A stretch of 64,000 nt of DNA from Actinacidiphila rubida (GTDB taxonomy: Bacteria > Actinomycetota > Actinomycetes > Streptomycetales > Streptomycetaceae): positions 45,456 to 109,455 of the forward strand of contig NZ_FODD01000029.1 of NCBI RefSeq assembly GCF_900110255.1, read 5' to 3'. A program made the translations under genes and the position numbers. The first letter of the stretch is position 1. Each line of letters starts with the position of its first letter. Shown one piece after another: positions 48,433 to 57,400 of the stretch. The notes under the pieces were generated by a model that searched no databases, was not told the origin of the DNA, and saw only the letters and a program-made list of their open reading frames with translations.

Positions 48433-49962
48433 ATGACCTCTCCGTCATCTCCGTCTTCCGCGTCAGCCCTTTCCGTCCCCCGCCCCCAGGACCGCTGGAC
48501 CGCGCTCCAATGGGGCACCCTGTTCGTCCTGTGCGCGGCCCTGTTCCTGGACGCGCTCGACGTGTCGATGGTCGGGGTGGCGCTCCCCTCCATCGGCAGC
48601 GACCTGCACCTGTCCACGTCCTCCCTGCAATGGGTCGTCAGCGGCTACATCCTCGGCTACGGCGGCCTGCTGCTGCTCGGCGGCCGAGCGGCCGACCTGC
48701 TCGGCAGGCGCCGGGTCTTCCTGATCGCGCTGGCGATCTTCGCGGTGGCCTCACTGCTCGGCGGCCTCGTCGACTCCGGCTCCCTGCTGATCGCCACCCG
48801 CTTCGTCAAGGGCCTGAGCGCCGCGTTCACCGCCCCCGCCGGCCTGTCGATCATCACCACGACCTTCGCCGAGGGCCCGATCCGCAACCGCGCGCTCACC
48901 ATCTACTCCAGCTGCGGCGCGACCGGCTTCTCCATGGGCCTGGTGCTGTCCGGCTTCCTCACCGAGGCCGGCTGGCGGTGGACGATGCTGCTGCCCGCCC
49001 CCGTCGCCCTGGCCGCGCTGATCGCGGGCCTGAAGCTGATCCCGAAGAGCCCGCGCGAGGACCGGGCGGGACGCGGGTACGACCTGCCGGGCGCCGTCGT
49101 CGGCACGGTGTCGATGCTGTTGCTCGTCTTCACGGTGGTCTCGGCGTCCGACGCCGGCTGGGCCTCGGCCCGCACCCTCGGCTCGTTCGCGGGTGTCGCC
49201 GTGCTGCTCGCCGCGTTCGTGGCGATCGAGCAGCGCTCGGCCAGCCCGCTGATCCGGCTGGGCGTGCTCCGCTCCTCCGGCCAGATCCGCGCCAACATCG
49301 GCGGCGCCACGTTCTTCGGCTCCTACGTGGCCTTCCAGTTCCTGGTCACCCAGTACCTGCAGAACGTCCTCGGCTACAGCGCCATGCAGACGGCCCTGGC
49401 GTTCCTGCCGGCCGGCGCCCTGGTGGCGATCCTGTCCACCCGCATGGGCCCGATCGTCGACCGGTTCGGCACGCCACGGGTGATCGCGGTCGGCTTCACC
49501 CTGCTGGTCGTCGGATACGCGCTGTTCCTGCGGATCAACCTGCACCCGAGCTACGCGGCCATCATCCTGCCCTCGATGCTGCTGCTCGGCGGCGCCTTCG
49601 CCCTGGCCTTCCCGTCCCTGAACATCCAAGCCACCAACGGCGTCAGGAACGAGGAGCAGGGCATGGTCTCCGGCCTGCTCAACACCTCGTTCCAGGTGGG
49701 CGGCGCGATCTTCCTGGCCATCGTCACCGCGGTCGTCACGGCCAACGTCGGCGGCCACGCGGCCACCAAGCAGGCGGTGCTGGACAGCTACCGGCCCGGC
49801 CTGTGGGTGGTCACCGCCATCGGCCTGTTCGGCCTGCTGGTGACGGTCTCCGGCCTGCGCCGCCGCCGCCCGTCCTACGGGATCCTGGTGGCCTCCTCCG
49901 CGGACGACGAGGCCCAGGCCCAGCAGGCGGCGGGCTCCGAGCGGGTCAGCACCCGCGACTGA
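48433..49962 (+). CDS. DHA2-family (EmrB/QacA-like) MFS drug exporter
   Basis: 509 residues with 14 predicted helices, the DHA2 pattern. Motif LDVSMVGVALPSIG (motif D1-like) in helix 1 and GRRRVFLIAL after helix 2 (motif A) are present. The C-terminal tail is charged and Ala/Gln-rich. Probably a drug:proton antiporter. Regulated by the divergent MarR. ATG lies only a few bases after the two palindromes, so a short or leaderless mRNA is likely. Confidence 0.93.
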   Translation: MTSPSSPSSASALSVPRPQDRWTALQWGTLFVLCAALFLDALDVSMVGVALPSIGSDLHLSTSSLQWVVSGYILGYGGLLLLGGRAADLLGRRRVFLIALAIFAVASLLGGLVDSGSLLIATRFVKGLSAAFTAPAGLSIITTTFAEGPIRNRALTIYSSCGATGFSMGLVLSGFLTEAGWRWTMLLPAPVALAALIAGLKLIPKSPREDRAGRGYDLPGAVVGTVSMLLLVFTVVSASDAGWASARTLGSFAGVAVLLAAFVAIEQRSASPLIRLGVLRSSGQIRANIGGATFFGSYVAFQFLVTQYLQNVLGYSAMQTALAFLPAGALVAILSTRMGPIVDRFGTPRVIAVGFTLLVVGYALFLRINLHPSYAAIILPSMLLLGGAFALAFPSLNIQATNGVRNEEQGMVSGLLNTSFQVGGAIFLAIVTAVVTANVGGHAATKQAVLDSYRPGLWVVTAIGLFGLLVTVSGLRRRRPSYGILVASSADDEAQAQQAAGSERVSTRD

Positions 49963-49998
49963 CGCACCGCCAGCGTCCCTGTCCCCAGGGGCACGACC

Positions 49999-50037
49999 GG
50001 CCGGCCCCGCGCGACGAGGGAACGCGCGGGGCCGGCC
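49999..50037 (+). terminator. Hairpin after the DHA2 exporter
   Basis: Perfect 15-bp stem (49999-50013/50023-50037) with a 9-nt loop, 36 bp after the stop. Confidence 0.65.
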
Positions 50038-50166
50038 CCCGTTCGCTCCCGGGCCGGCGTCCCCTCCGGCCCGGCACCTCGGGTCGGGTCCCACCGCTGT
50101 GACACCCGGACGAGCCGGGCCCGCGCGTGCCGGACTGGACGGGTCTCAGGGGCAGGGAGGGCGGCC

Positions 50167-50499
50167 ATGCGGCAGCGCCACACGGGGGGACGCCCGGGAA
50201 CGCGTACCCAGGCCGGACGCGACGCCGTCACGGTCGAGATCGCCTACGCCGTCCTCACCGGCGCCCTCCTCGCCGCCGCGGGATTCCTCGCGGCCGCCGC
50301 GCCCGCGCTGCTCGGCGCCGTGCACGGCACGGCCCGCGGGCACTGGCTCGCGGGAGCGGCCGGGGTGGCCGTCGCGGTGTTCTGCCTGTGGGCGGGACGC
50401 GTCCTGCTGCGCTTCGAGCGCGCCGCCAGGACCCGGGACACCGGCCGGCCGGCCGGGGGTCAGCCGAGCCAGCCGGGCCGGACCAGCCCCGACTCGTAG
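50167..50499 (+). CDS. DUF6332-like small membrane protein
   Basis: 110 residues with two predicted helices (about 24-48 and 58-80). The N-terminus GRDAVTVEIAYAVLTGAL matches a small streptomycete family that I associate with DUF6332 (DAVTVEIGYA). Function unknown. ATG has GGCAGGGAGGG just upstream. Its 3' end overlaps the convergent response regulator by 40 bp. Confidence 0.65.
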   Translation: MRQRHTGGRPGTRTQAGRDAVTVEIAYAVLTGALLAAAGFLAAAAPALLGAVHGTARGHWLAGAAGVAVAVFCLWAGRVLLRFERAARTRDTGRPAGGQPSQPGRTSPDS

Positions 50500-51125
50500 G
50501 CCAGCACGACGAGTTGCGCGCGGTCGCGGGCGCCGAGCTTCACCATGGTGCGGCTGACGTGGGTCTTGGCGGTCAGCGGGCTGACGACCAGCCGGCGCGC
50601 GATCTCCTCGTTGGACAGCCCGATGCCGACCAGCGCCATCACCTCGCGCTCCCGCTCGGTGAGCTGGTCGAGCCCGGCCGCGGCCGCGGGCTGCTTGGAG
50701 CGCGCCGCGAACTCGGCGATGAGCCGGCGGGTCACCCCGGGCGACAGCAGTGCGTCGCCGCCCACCACCGCCCGTACCGCGCGCAGCAGTTCGTCCGGCT
50801 CGGTGTCCTTCACCAGGAAGCCGGACGCGCCGGACCTGATCGCCTCGAAGACGTACTCGTCGAGCTCGAACGTGGTGAGGATGACGACCCTGACGCTCTC
50901 CAGCGAGGGGTCGCCGGTGACCGCGCGGGTCGCGGCCAGCCCGTCCATGACCGGCATCCGGATGTCCATCAGCACGGCGTCCGGGGCCAGTTCCCGGACC
51001 AGGCGCAGCGCCTGCTCGCCGTCGGCGGCCTCCCCGACGACCTCGATGTCGCCCTGGGCGTCGAGCAGCGCCCGGAATCCGGCCCGCACCAGTACCTGGT
51101 CGTCGGCCAGCACGACGCGGATCAC
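50460..51125 (-). CDS. NarL/FixJ-type response regulator
   Basis: 221 residues: receiver domain with Asp8-Asp9, phospho-acceptor Asp54 in LMDIRMP, Thr and Lys in LTTFELDEY and VKDTEP, and a C-terminal LuxR helix-turn-helix (LTEREREVMALVGIGLSNEEIARRLVVSPLTAKTHVSRTMVKL). Partner of the histidine kinase immediately upstream; the two overlap by 4 bp (ATGA). Confidence 0.95.
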   Translation of the reverse strand: MIRVVLADDQVLVRAGFRALLDAQGDIEVVGEAADGEQALRLVRELAPDAVLMDIRMPVMDGLAATRAVTGDPSLESVRVVILTTFELDEYVFEAIRSGASGFLVKDTEPDELLRAVRAVVGGDALLSPGVTRRLIAEFAARSKQPAAAAGLDQLTEREREVMALVGIGLSNEEIARRLVVSPLTAKTHVSRTMVKLGARDRAQLVVLAYESGLVRPGWLG

Positions 51126-52384
51126 GGGCGCTCCTCGGTGGTCGTCCCGGCCGTGCGGCCGGGGTCCTGGGGACGGTGCGGGTCGGCGCGCTCCTCGTCG
51201 GCCCCGGTGAACGGCAGCCGGACCAGCACCCGGAAGCCGCCGTCCGCGCGCGGCCCCGCCTCGGCCTCGCCGCCCAGCGCGGCCGCCCGTTCGCGCATCC
51301 CCACCAGCCCGTTGCCGCCGCCGCTGTCGCCGCCGCCGACGGCCGGCCCGTCGTCGTCCACCTGCACGCGGACGGCGCCGGAGCCGTAGCGCAGGAGGAT
51401 GCGCGCGGCGCGTGAACCGGAGTGCCGCACCACGTTGGTGAGGGCCTCCTGCACGATGCGGAAGGCCGCGAGGTCCACGCCCGGCGGGAGCGGGACGCGG
51501 GCGCCCTCGACATGGACGTCGGCGCTGAGACCCGCGGCCGTCGCCTGCTCCAGGAGCTCGGGCAGCCGGTCCAGCCCGGGGGCCGGGGCGCGCGGCGCCT
51601 CCCCGGGGGCCCGCAGGGTGCCGAGCACCTGGCGGACCTCGCCCAGCGCCTCCTTGCTGGCCGCCTTGATCGTGGTCAGCGCGGTGCGGGCCTGCTCGGG
51701 GCGCTCGTCCATCAGCGCGAGCGCCACCCCGGCCTGCACGTTGATCACCGAGATGCTGTGGGCCAGCACGTCGTGCAGCTCGCGGGCGATCCGCATCCGC
51801 TCCTCGTCGGTCCTGCGGCGCTCGGCCTCGGCGCGCTCGCGCCGGTCGCGGGCGATCTGGTCGCGGCGCAGCCGGAACAGCTCGGCCGCGGCCAGGACCG
51901 CGAGCAGCCAGGCGGCCGTGCCGGACAGCTGGGTCCAGGACGTCCCGTGGTCGCCGGCGGGCGGCAGACAGCGGTAGAGCCAGAGCCCCACGACCGCGTG
52001 GCCCGCGAAGACCGTCGCCGCCACGATCAGCACGGCTCTGCGGTGGCCCGCGGCGACGGCGCTGAAGATCGCCACCACGAGGCTGGCGACCACCGGCCCC
52101 CAGGGATAGCCCAGCACCACGTAGAGCAGCGTCACCGCGCCGGTGCCGGCCACCACGGCGACCGGCCGGCGGCGCCGGAAGAGCAGCATGGCGGGCCCGG
52201 CGAGCAGCAGCACGTAGCCGAACGGATCGAGCTCCACCCGGTGGGGCTGGTGGCGGCCGGCGATGCTGGTGCCGACGACCTGCACGATCGCCAGCGCGAG
52301 CACCGGAAACCAGGAGGCGCGTGCCGGGCGTCCCGCGGCGGGGAACCTGCGGCTCGGCGGCCCGGGCAGTTCCTGGTTGGTCAT
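51122..52384 (-). CDS. Sensor histidine kinase (HisKA_3 type)
   Basis: 420 residues: five or six membrane helices at the N-terminus (about 30-175), then the HisKA_3 dimerisation and phospho-acceptor motif ARELHDVLAHSISVINVQAG, and an HATPase domain with NVVRHSGS (N-box) and GGGNGLVGMRERAAALGG. The NarL-type pair. ATG 52384 lies after a long 5' frame that I reject because its N-terminal extension lacks an RBS. Signal unknown. Confidence 0.93.
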   Translation of the reverse strand: MTNQELPGPPSRRFPAAGRPARASWFPVLALAIVQVVGTSIAGRHQPHRVELDPFGYVLLLAGPAMLLFRRRRPVAVVAGTGAVTLLYVVLGYPWGPVVASLVVAIFSAVAAGHRRAVLIVAATVFAGHAVVGLWLYRCLPPAGDHGTSWTQLSGTAAWLLAVLAAAELFRLRRDQIARDRRERAEAERRRTDEERMRIARELHDVLAHSISVINVQAGVALALMDERPEQARTALTTIKAASKEALGEVRQVLGTLRAPGEAPRAPAPGLDRLPELLEQATAAGLSADVHVEGARVPLPPGVDLAAFRIVQEALTNVVRHSGSRAARILLRYGSGAVRVQVDDDGPAVGGGDSGGGNGLVGMRERAAALGGEAEAGPRADGGFRVLVRLPFTGADEERADPHRPQDPGRTAGTTTEERP

Positions 52385-52525
52385 GGCTCCCACGCTAGAC
52401 CGGCACCGGGAGCGCACGCGTCCACCCTGCGTGGGCAGGGCGGATACTTCACCAGGAGTACGCGAGGGGGCGCCGACACGCGCCTGTCCCACGAGGTTGC
52501 CCCGGGGGCAGCGGCGCGTTCGCGG

Positions 52526-53119
52526 TCAGCCTGCGTGTGCCGGGAAGAGGCACGCGACGGTGGCGACGATCGCCGCCCGGCGGGCTGCGAGGAATGCGGT
52601 TCGCTCTTCGTGCCCCGGTGGCAGGAGGTCGGGCTGGGCCGCCCAGGCCATGGCGATCTGGTTGACGAACATGAGGATGTCGATCGGCTCCCAGGCGGTG
52701 TCCAGCTGACCCACCTGCTGGGCCCTGCGCAGTTGCTCGACCTTGCCGGCGACGGACTGCCGGACGGCGTCGTCGGCTCCGTCCCCGCTGGTGTCCAGTT
52801 CCAGCTGGCCCCAGCGCATGAGGCGGAAGTGGTCGGGGTGGTCCAGGAAGTAGTCGTGGATGCGGCCGGCGTAGGCGGGCAGGTCGGCGGGGTCCAGGCG
52901 GGTCGCCTCCGCCACGGCGGCCAGTTCCTGGGCGGAGACGTGGCGGTACAGCTCCTCCTTGGAGGCGAAGTAGGCGTAGAAGCGTTCCTTGCTGGTCCTG
53001 GCGGCCTTGGCGATGCGGTCCACCCGTGCTCCGGCGATCCCATGCCTGGAGAACTCGGCCAAGGCCGCGGCGAGAATGCGCTCGCGGGCCGAGTCGGCGC
53101 TGCTCCTGGCGGGGGTCAT
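52526..53119 (-). CDS. TetR/AcrR-family regulator of the aldo/keto reductase
   Basis: 197 residues: N-terminal TetR helix-turn-helix (ILAAALAEFSRHGIAGARVDRIAKAARTSKERFYAYFASKEELY). Divergent from an aldo/keto reductase over 97 bp containing two CCGAAC/GTTCGG-type palindromes. ATG 53119 chosen; a GTG three codons earlier is alternative. C-terminal ligand domain with FDEIDILMFVN-like helix. Ligand unknown. Confidence 0.92.
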   Translation of the reverse strand: MTPARSSADSARERILAAALAEFSRHGIAGARVDRIAKAARTSKERFYAYFASKEELYRHVSAQELAAVAEATRLDPADLPAYAGRIHDYFLDHPDHFRLMRWGQLELDTSGDGADDAVRQSVAGKVEQLRRAQQVGQLDTAWEPIDILMFVNQIAMAWAAQPDLLPPGHEERTAFLAARRAAIVATVACLFPAHAG

Positions 53120-53136
53120 GCGCCCCACGCTACCCG

Positions 53137-53202
53137 ACCGAACCGTTCGGTTTGGTGGTGGGCAATCGGCGGCGTAATGTCAAACCGAACAGTTTGGTTT
53201 GA
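53137..53202. promoter_or_regulatory. Two TetR operator palindromes upstream of AKR
   Basis: ACCGAACCGTTCGGT (53137-53151) and a longer near-perfect 23-bp inverted repeat at 53180-53202 (AAACCGAAC half and GTTTGGTTT half). The CCGAAC/GTTCGG core is shared, and together they cover both divergent promoters. Confidence 0.7.
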
Positions 53203-53216
53203 CCTTGGGAGACTCC

Positions 53217-54194
53217 ATGCAGCAGCGGACACTGGGCACGCAGGGCCTGACCGTTTCGGCGCTCGGCTACGGCGCGATGGGCCTGACCATGGCCTACGGG
53301 CCCGGCGACGAACAGGCCGGCATCGCCGCCCTCCAGCGGGCGTACGAGCTGGGCGTGACGTTCTTCGACACCGCCGAGCTCTACGGCTGGGGCACCGGCA
53401 ACAACGAGGCCCTCGTCGGCAAGGCCGTCCGGGGCTTCCGCGACCAGGTGGTGCTGGCCACCAAGTTCGGCTTCGCCCGCACGGAGCAGGGCCTGGGCCT
53501 GGACAGCCGCCCCGAGAACATCCGCAAGGTCGCCGACAACAGCCTGCGCCACCTGGGCGTCGACCGGATCGACGTCCTCTACCAGCACCGCGTGGACCCC
53601 GCCGTGCCCATCGAGGACGTCGCCGGCACCGTCAAGGAGCTCATCGACGCGGGCAAAGTGACGTACTTCGGCCTCAGCGAGGCCGGCCCGCAGACCATCC
53701 GCCGCGCCCACGCCGTGCAGCCGGTCTCCGTGCTCCAGACCGAGTACTCCCTCTTCGAACGCGACGCCGAACAGCTCTTCCCCACCCTGACCGACCTCGG
53801 CATCGGCTTCGTCGCCTACTCCCCGCTCGGCCGCGGCTTCATCACCGGTACCGCCAAGCCGGCCGGCCAGTACGACGCCACCGACATGCGCAACAACGAC
53901 CCCCGCTGGCAGCCCGGCAACTACGAGAAGAACCTCGATGCCGTGACCCGACTCGCCGCCCTGGCCGCCGCCAAGGGCACCACCGTCGCCCAGCTCGCCC
54001 TCGCCTGGCTCCTCGCCCAGGGCGAGCACATCGTCCCCATCCCCGGCACGCGCAGCACCGCCCGCATCGAGGAGAACAGCGCAGCCGCCGAACTCTCCCT
54101 CTCCCCGGACGACCTCGCCACGATCAGCGAGATCCTCCCCACCGGCGGGTACGGCGCCCGCTACGCCGAAGGCCACATCCCCACCTGGGACTGA
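53217..54194 (+). CDS. Aldo/keto reductase
   Basis: 325 residues of the AKR superfamily, with the catalytic tetrad Asp51, Tyr56, Lys83 and His124 all present (FFDTAELYG, LATKFGF, LYQHRVD). NADPH-dependent reduction of aldehydes or ketones is expected. ATG at 53217, GGGAGA upstream. Divergent from the TetR regulator; the two palindromes suggest repression lifted by a substrate. Confidence 0.94.
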   Translation: MQQRTLGTQGLTVSALGYGAMGLTMAYGPGDEQAGIAALQRAYELGVTFFDTAELYGWGTGNNEALVGKAVRGFRDQVVLATKFGFARTEQGLGLDSRPENIRKVADNSLRHLGVDRIDVLYQHRVDPAVPIEDVAGTVKELIDAGKVTYFGLSEAGPQTIRRAHAVQPVSVLQTEYSLFERDAEQLFPTLTDLGIGFVAYSPLGRGFITGTAKPAGQYDATDMRNNDPRWQPGNYEKNLDAVTRLAALAAAKGTTVAQLALAWLLAQGEHIVPIPGTRSTARIEENSAAAELSLSPDDLATISEILPTGGYGARYAEGHIPTWD

Positions 54195-54282
54195 CCGGCA
54201 GCCCCGTCGGTCCGGACCCGCCGATCCGGCCCGTCGATCCGGCCCGTCGATCCAGGCAGTCGCCTGGAGAGGTCAGGAGGCG

Positions 54283-55047
54283 TCAGGACCGCTGCTCCCC
54301 GCCGGCCCGATCGCCGTCGCCGGCCTGGCCGTCGGCGGGCGGGCCACCGGAAGGGGCGAGCCCCACCTGCGCGGCCAGCGCCGCGGCGGCCTGGTCGAAG
54401 AACGGGCCGCGGGCCTCGACCACCCGGTTGAACTGGCCGAAGACCTCGAAGCTGACGATGCCGAAGACCTGCGCCCAGGCCGCGACGAGCGCGGCGATGG
54501 TCGGCACCGGCAGGTCGGGCGCCAGCTCGGAGGCGAGCAGCGCGGCGTCGGCGCGCACCGGTCCGGCCAGCGGGCGGCCGAGCGGTGGGCCGAGCACGCC
54601 GTCGTGCTGCGCGTCGCCGACCACGGCGACCAGGGCCAGGCCGACGCGGGAGGCCGGGACGACGGTGTCCTGGGGGGCGCCGTAGCCGGGCACGGGCGAA
54701 CCGTAGACGAGGGCGTACTCGTGGGGGTGGTCCACCGCCCAGTCGCGCGCGGCGCGGCAGACCGCGATCCACCGGTCCGCGGGAGCGGCGCCGGCGGACG
54801 CGGCGAGTGCCTGCTCGGCAGCGGCCCCTATGGCGTCATAGGCGTCGATGATCAGCGCGGTGAACAGGTCGTCGCGGCTCGGGAAGTAGCGGTACAGCGC
54901 CGAGGAGACCATGCCCAGTTCGCGGGCGACCGCGCGGAGCGACAGCCGTGCCGCACCCTCGGAGGCCAGCTGCCGCCGGGCCTCCTCCTTGATCGCGGCG
55001 GTGACTTCCGTCCTGGCGCGCTCCCTGGCTCCCTGGATGACACTCAT
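54283..55047 (-). CDS. TetR/AcrR-family regulator (WHG/TetR_C_33-like)
   Basis: 254 residues: TetR helix-turn-helix with LSLRAVARELGMVSSALYRYFPSRDDLFTALI. The C-terminal part from about residue 100, with WAVDHPHEYALVYGSPVPGY, matches the WHG/TetR_C_33 domain. The C-terminal tail is charged. Divergent from an F420-type nitroreductase; two AGAGCA-type palindromes lie between. ATG 55047. Confidence 0.9.
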   Translation of the reverse strand: MSVIQGARERARTEVTAAIKEEARRQLASEGAARLSLRAVARELGMVSSALYRYFPSRDDLFTALIIDAYDAIGAAAEQALAASAGAAPADRWIAVCRAARDWAVDHPHEYALVYGSPVPGYGAPQDTVVPASRVGLALVAVVGDAQHDGVLGPPLGRPLAGPVRADAALLASELAPDLPVPTIAALVAAWAQVFGIVSFEVFGQFNRVVEARGPFFDQAAAALAAQVGLAPSGGPPADGQAGDGDRAGGEQRS

Positions 55048-55087
55048 GAAAACAGTGTGCCATGCGGGAGAGCGGCGGCCAACGAAG

Positions 55088-55146
55088 AGAGCAGTGCTCT
55101 TGCTTTTGCGCGGGACCACGGTGCACACTGTTCTCAAGCGAGAGCA
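55088..55146. promoter_or_regulatory. Two TetR operator palindromes upstream of the nitroreductase
   Basis: AGAGCAGTGCTCT (55088-55100) is a perfect palindrome around a central G. TGTTCTCaagcGAGAGCA (55129-55146) is a related inverted repeat with one mismatch. A further inverted pair AACAGTGTGC (55051) / GCACACTGTT (55123) spans the region. Confidence 0.6.
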
Positions 55147-55239
55147 CCGCTCACAAAACGGGGAAGGTGCTCACCGCCCACTCCGCTCACGCGGTTCCCG
55201 GCGGCAACGAGCACCACAGAGGATTCACGAGGAGTCGTC

Positions 55240-55707
55240 ATGTCCGAGCAGGCCCTGCACGTCCAGAAGCCCGGCTGGTTCACCGTCAACGTCTTCAACC
55301 GCACCGTGGCCTGGATGACCCGGCGCGGCTTCAGCGTCTGGGGCTCGCGGGTCCTGGAGGTGCGCGGACGCAAGAGCGGCGAGTGGCGCCGCACCCCGGT
55401 CAACGTGCTCACCCTGGACGGCCGGCGGTACCTGGTCGCCCCCCGCGGCCACGTCCAGTGGACGCACAACATGCGCGCGGCGGGCGGCGGCCGCCTGGTG
55501 CTGGGCAAGCGCGTGGAGGAGTTCACGGCCACCGAGGTGGTGGACGACGCCGAGAAGATCGCCGTGCTGCGCGGTTACCTCAAGCGGTGGAAGGCCGAGG
55601 TGGGCGTCTTCTTCGGCGGCGTCAGCGCCGACTCCACGGACGAGGAACTGCTGGCCATAGCGCCCAAGCACCCCGTGTTCGCCGTCACCCGCGCGCAGGG
55701 CGAGTGA
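55240..55707 (+). CDS. Nitroreductase/quinone reductase family (F420-type, DUF385)
   Basis: 155 residues of the DUF385/Ddn-like split-barrel family: VLEVRGRKSGEWRRTPVNVLTLDGRRYLVAPRG, HVQWTHNMRAAGGG and a C-terminal HPVFAVTR. In mycobacteria and streptomycetes such proteins use F420H2 to reduce nitro compounds or quinones. ATG with ACGAGGA upstream. Likely controlled by the divergent TetR. Confidence 0.9.
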   Translation: MSEQALHVQKPGWFTVNVFNRTVAWMTRRGFSVWGSRVLEVRGRKSGEWRRTPVNVLTLDGRRYLVAPRGHVQWTHNMRAAGGGRLVLGKRVEEFTATEVVDDAEKIAVLRGYLKRWKAEVGVFFGGVSADSTDEELLAIAPKHPVFAVTRAQGE

Positions 55708-55760
55708 CGGGTGCGGCCGACGAGCCCCGTGTTCGGGCGCGGCTCGCCCGGCCGGCCCGG

Positions 55761-57026
55761 TCAGGGCCGGTCGGCGGCCTCCAGCGCACGGCGGGCGATC
55801 GGATGCGTGCGGACGAGTTCGGCCAGCGAGCTCTTGCCGCGGGTGATCCCGGCGAACGCCCGCCAGGCCGGCGGGAACGTGGTGAGCACGGCGTGCAGGA
55901 CACCGGGGCGCTTCTCGAACAGCGCCAGCATGCGGCGGCCGACCCCCATCTCCACGCCGAGCCCGGCCTTGACCGCGAAGGCGTAGTTGAGGGCCTGGCG
56001 CCGGGCGTCCACCGCGTCGTGGGCCTCGGCGATGCGCACCGCCCACTCCCCCGCGAGGCGGCCCGAGCGCAGCGCGTACGAGATGCCCTCGCGGGTCCAC
56101 GGCTCCAGCAGCCCGGCCGCGTCACCGCACACCAGGACCCGGCCGCGGGACAGCGGCGAGTCGTCGGACCGGCAGCGGGTCAGGTGCCCGGAGGACACGC
56201 TCGGCTCGAAGCCGGCCAGGCCCAGGCGGGCGACGAAGTCGTCCAGATAGCGCTTGGTGGCGCTGCCGTCGCCGCGCGCGGAGATCACGCCCACGGTCAG
56301 CGAGTCGCCCTTGGGGAACACCCAGCCGTAGCTGCCCGGCAGCGGGCCCCAGTCGATGAGGACGCGTCCCGCCCAGTCCTCGGCGACCGAGGCGGGCACC
56401 GGGATCTCGGACTCCAGCCCGAGGTCGACCTGGTCGAGCTTCACCCCGACGTGGGCCCCTATCCGGCTGGCACTGCCGTCCGCGCCGACGACCGCGCGGG
56501 CGTACACCGTCTCCTCGCGCTTGCCGTCCGGACCGCCGGTGCTGACGACCACCGCGACGGTGCGGCGGTCGGGCACCCCGGGGCCGTGCTGTTCCACCCG
56601 CACGACGGTCGCCCCGGTGCGCACCGTGGCGCCCGCCTCGCGGGCGGCGTCGACCAGGCCCGCGTCGAACTCGGGGCGGTTGATGAGCCCGAAGAGCATC
56701 TGCCGGGACCGCTTGGTGCGGGTGAGCCGGCCGTTGAGGCTGAAGGTGACCGCGTGCACCCGGTCGCGCAGGGGCAGTTCGAAGCCCGGCGGCAGGGAGT
56801 CCCTGGACGGGCCGATGATGCCGCCGCCGCACGTCTTGTAGCGGGGCAGTTCGGCCTTCTCGAGCAGCAGGACGCTCCGGCCGGTCAGGGCGGCGGCGTG
56901 CGCCGCGGAGGCCCCCGCGGGGCCCGCGCCGATCACCACGACGTCCCAGACCCCGAGCGCCTCGCCGTCCCCCGTGCCGCTGTCCTGCGCCGCCTGCTCA
57001 CCGCTCACGTCTGATTCCGCTCCCAC
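55761..57026 (-). CDS. Geranylgeranyl reductase-family FAD oxidoreductase
   Basis: 421 residues. N-terminal FAD-binding VVVIGAGPAGASAA (about 29-42), LPRYKTCGGGIIGPS (the family's PR.K.CG.G) and C-terminal CGDAAGLLEPWTREGISYALRSG. These are the geranylgeranyl reductase/menaquinone or terpenoid-chain reductase signatures. It likely saturates isoprenoid chains. GTG 57026 is used; GTG at 57008 is plausible. Confidence 0.88.
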   Translation of the reverse strand: MGAESDVSGEQAAQDSGTGDGEALGVWDVVVIGAGPAGASAAHAAALTGRSVLLLEKAELPRYKTCGGGIIGPSRDSLPPGFELPLRDRVHAVTFSLNGRLTRTKRSRQMLFGLINRPEFDAGLVDAAREAGATVRTGATVVRVEQHGPGVPDRRTVAVVVSTGGPDGKREETVYARAVVGADGSASRIGAHVGVKLDQVDLGLESEIPVPASVAEDWAGRVLIDWGPLPGSYGWVFPKGDSLTVGVISARGDGSATKRYLDDFVARLGLAGFEPSVSSGHLTRCRSDDSPLSRGRVLVCGDAAGLLEPWTREGISYALRSGRLAGEWAVRIAEAHDAVDARRQALNYAFAVKAGLGVEMGVGRRMLALFEKRPGVLHAVLTTFPPAWRAFAGITRGKSSLAELVRTHPIARRALEAADRP

Positions 57027-57400
57027 TCGGGCCCGTTCGACTGCCTCGTGCTGTCATGGCTGTTCAATGGCTGTTCAGCCGCATCCTATGCGCCGAGGTC
57101 CACGGCATGCTGTGGCACCGTCGGCTCGTGCCGTCGCGAAGTCCGGCGGCGGGGGTGCCCACGGTGTTCCCGCGGTCCGCCGGAGGGCGTCACGGCACCG
57201 CGTTTCCGCTGTCCGCACGCGTCCGACCGGCCCCGATCACGCCTGATCCGCCTCCCGCCGCGTCCGGCCGGGTCGGTCTGAGTCAGACTGGCTCCGCCCG
57301 TGTCGCGCCGGGCCCGGCTCCCGCCGGGCCGTGTCCGGCGGGGGTTCGGCCGTGTCCGGCCGAGTCAGTCGTGGTCCGCCTGTCCCCTCAAGGAGTTCCC
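57027..57400. other. 374-bp intergenic region between two divergent genes
   Basis: Divergent spacer of the GGR and the M20 gene. Contains repeated GTCCGGCCG-type short elements and a 13-bp palindrome GTCTGAGTCAGAC (57276-57288). No gene seen. Confidence 0.4.

Noticed and set aside
51422..54685. A 1087-codon plus-strand frame across the histidine kinase, TetR and aldo/keto reductase
   Set aside because: It is antisense to the kinase and out of frame with the reductase; no protein family matches.
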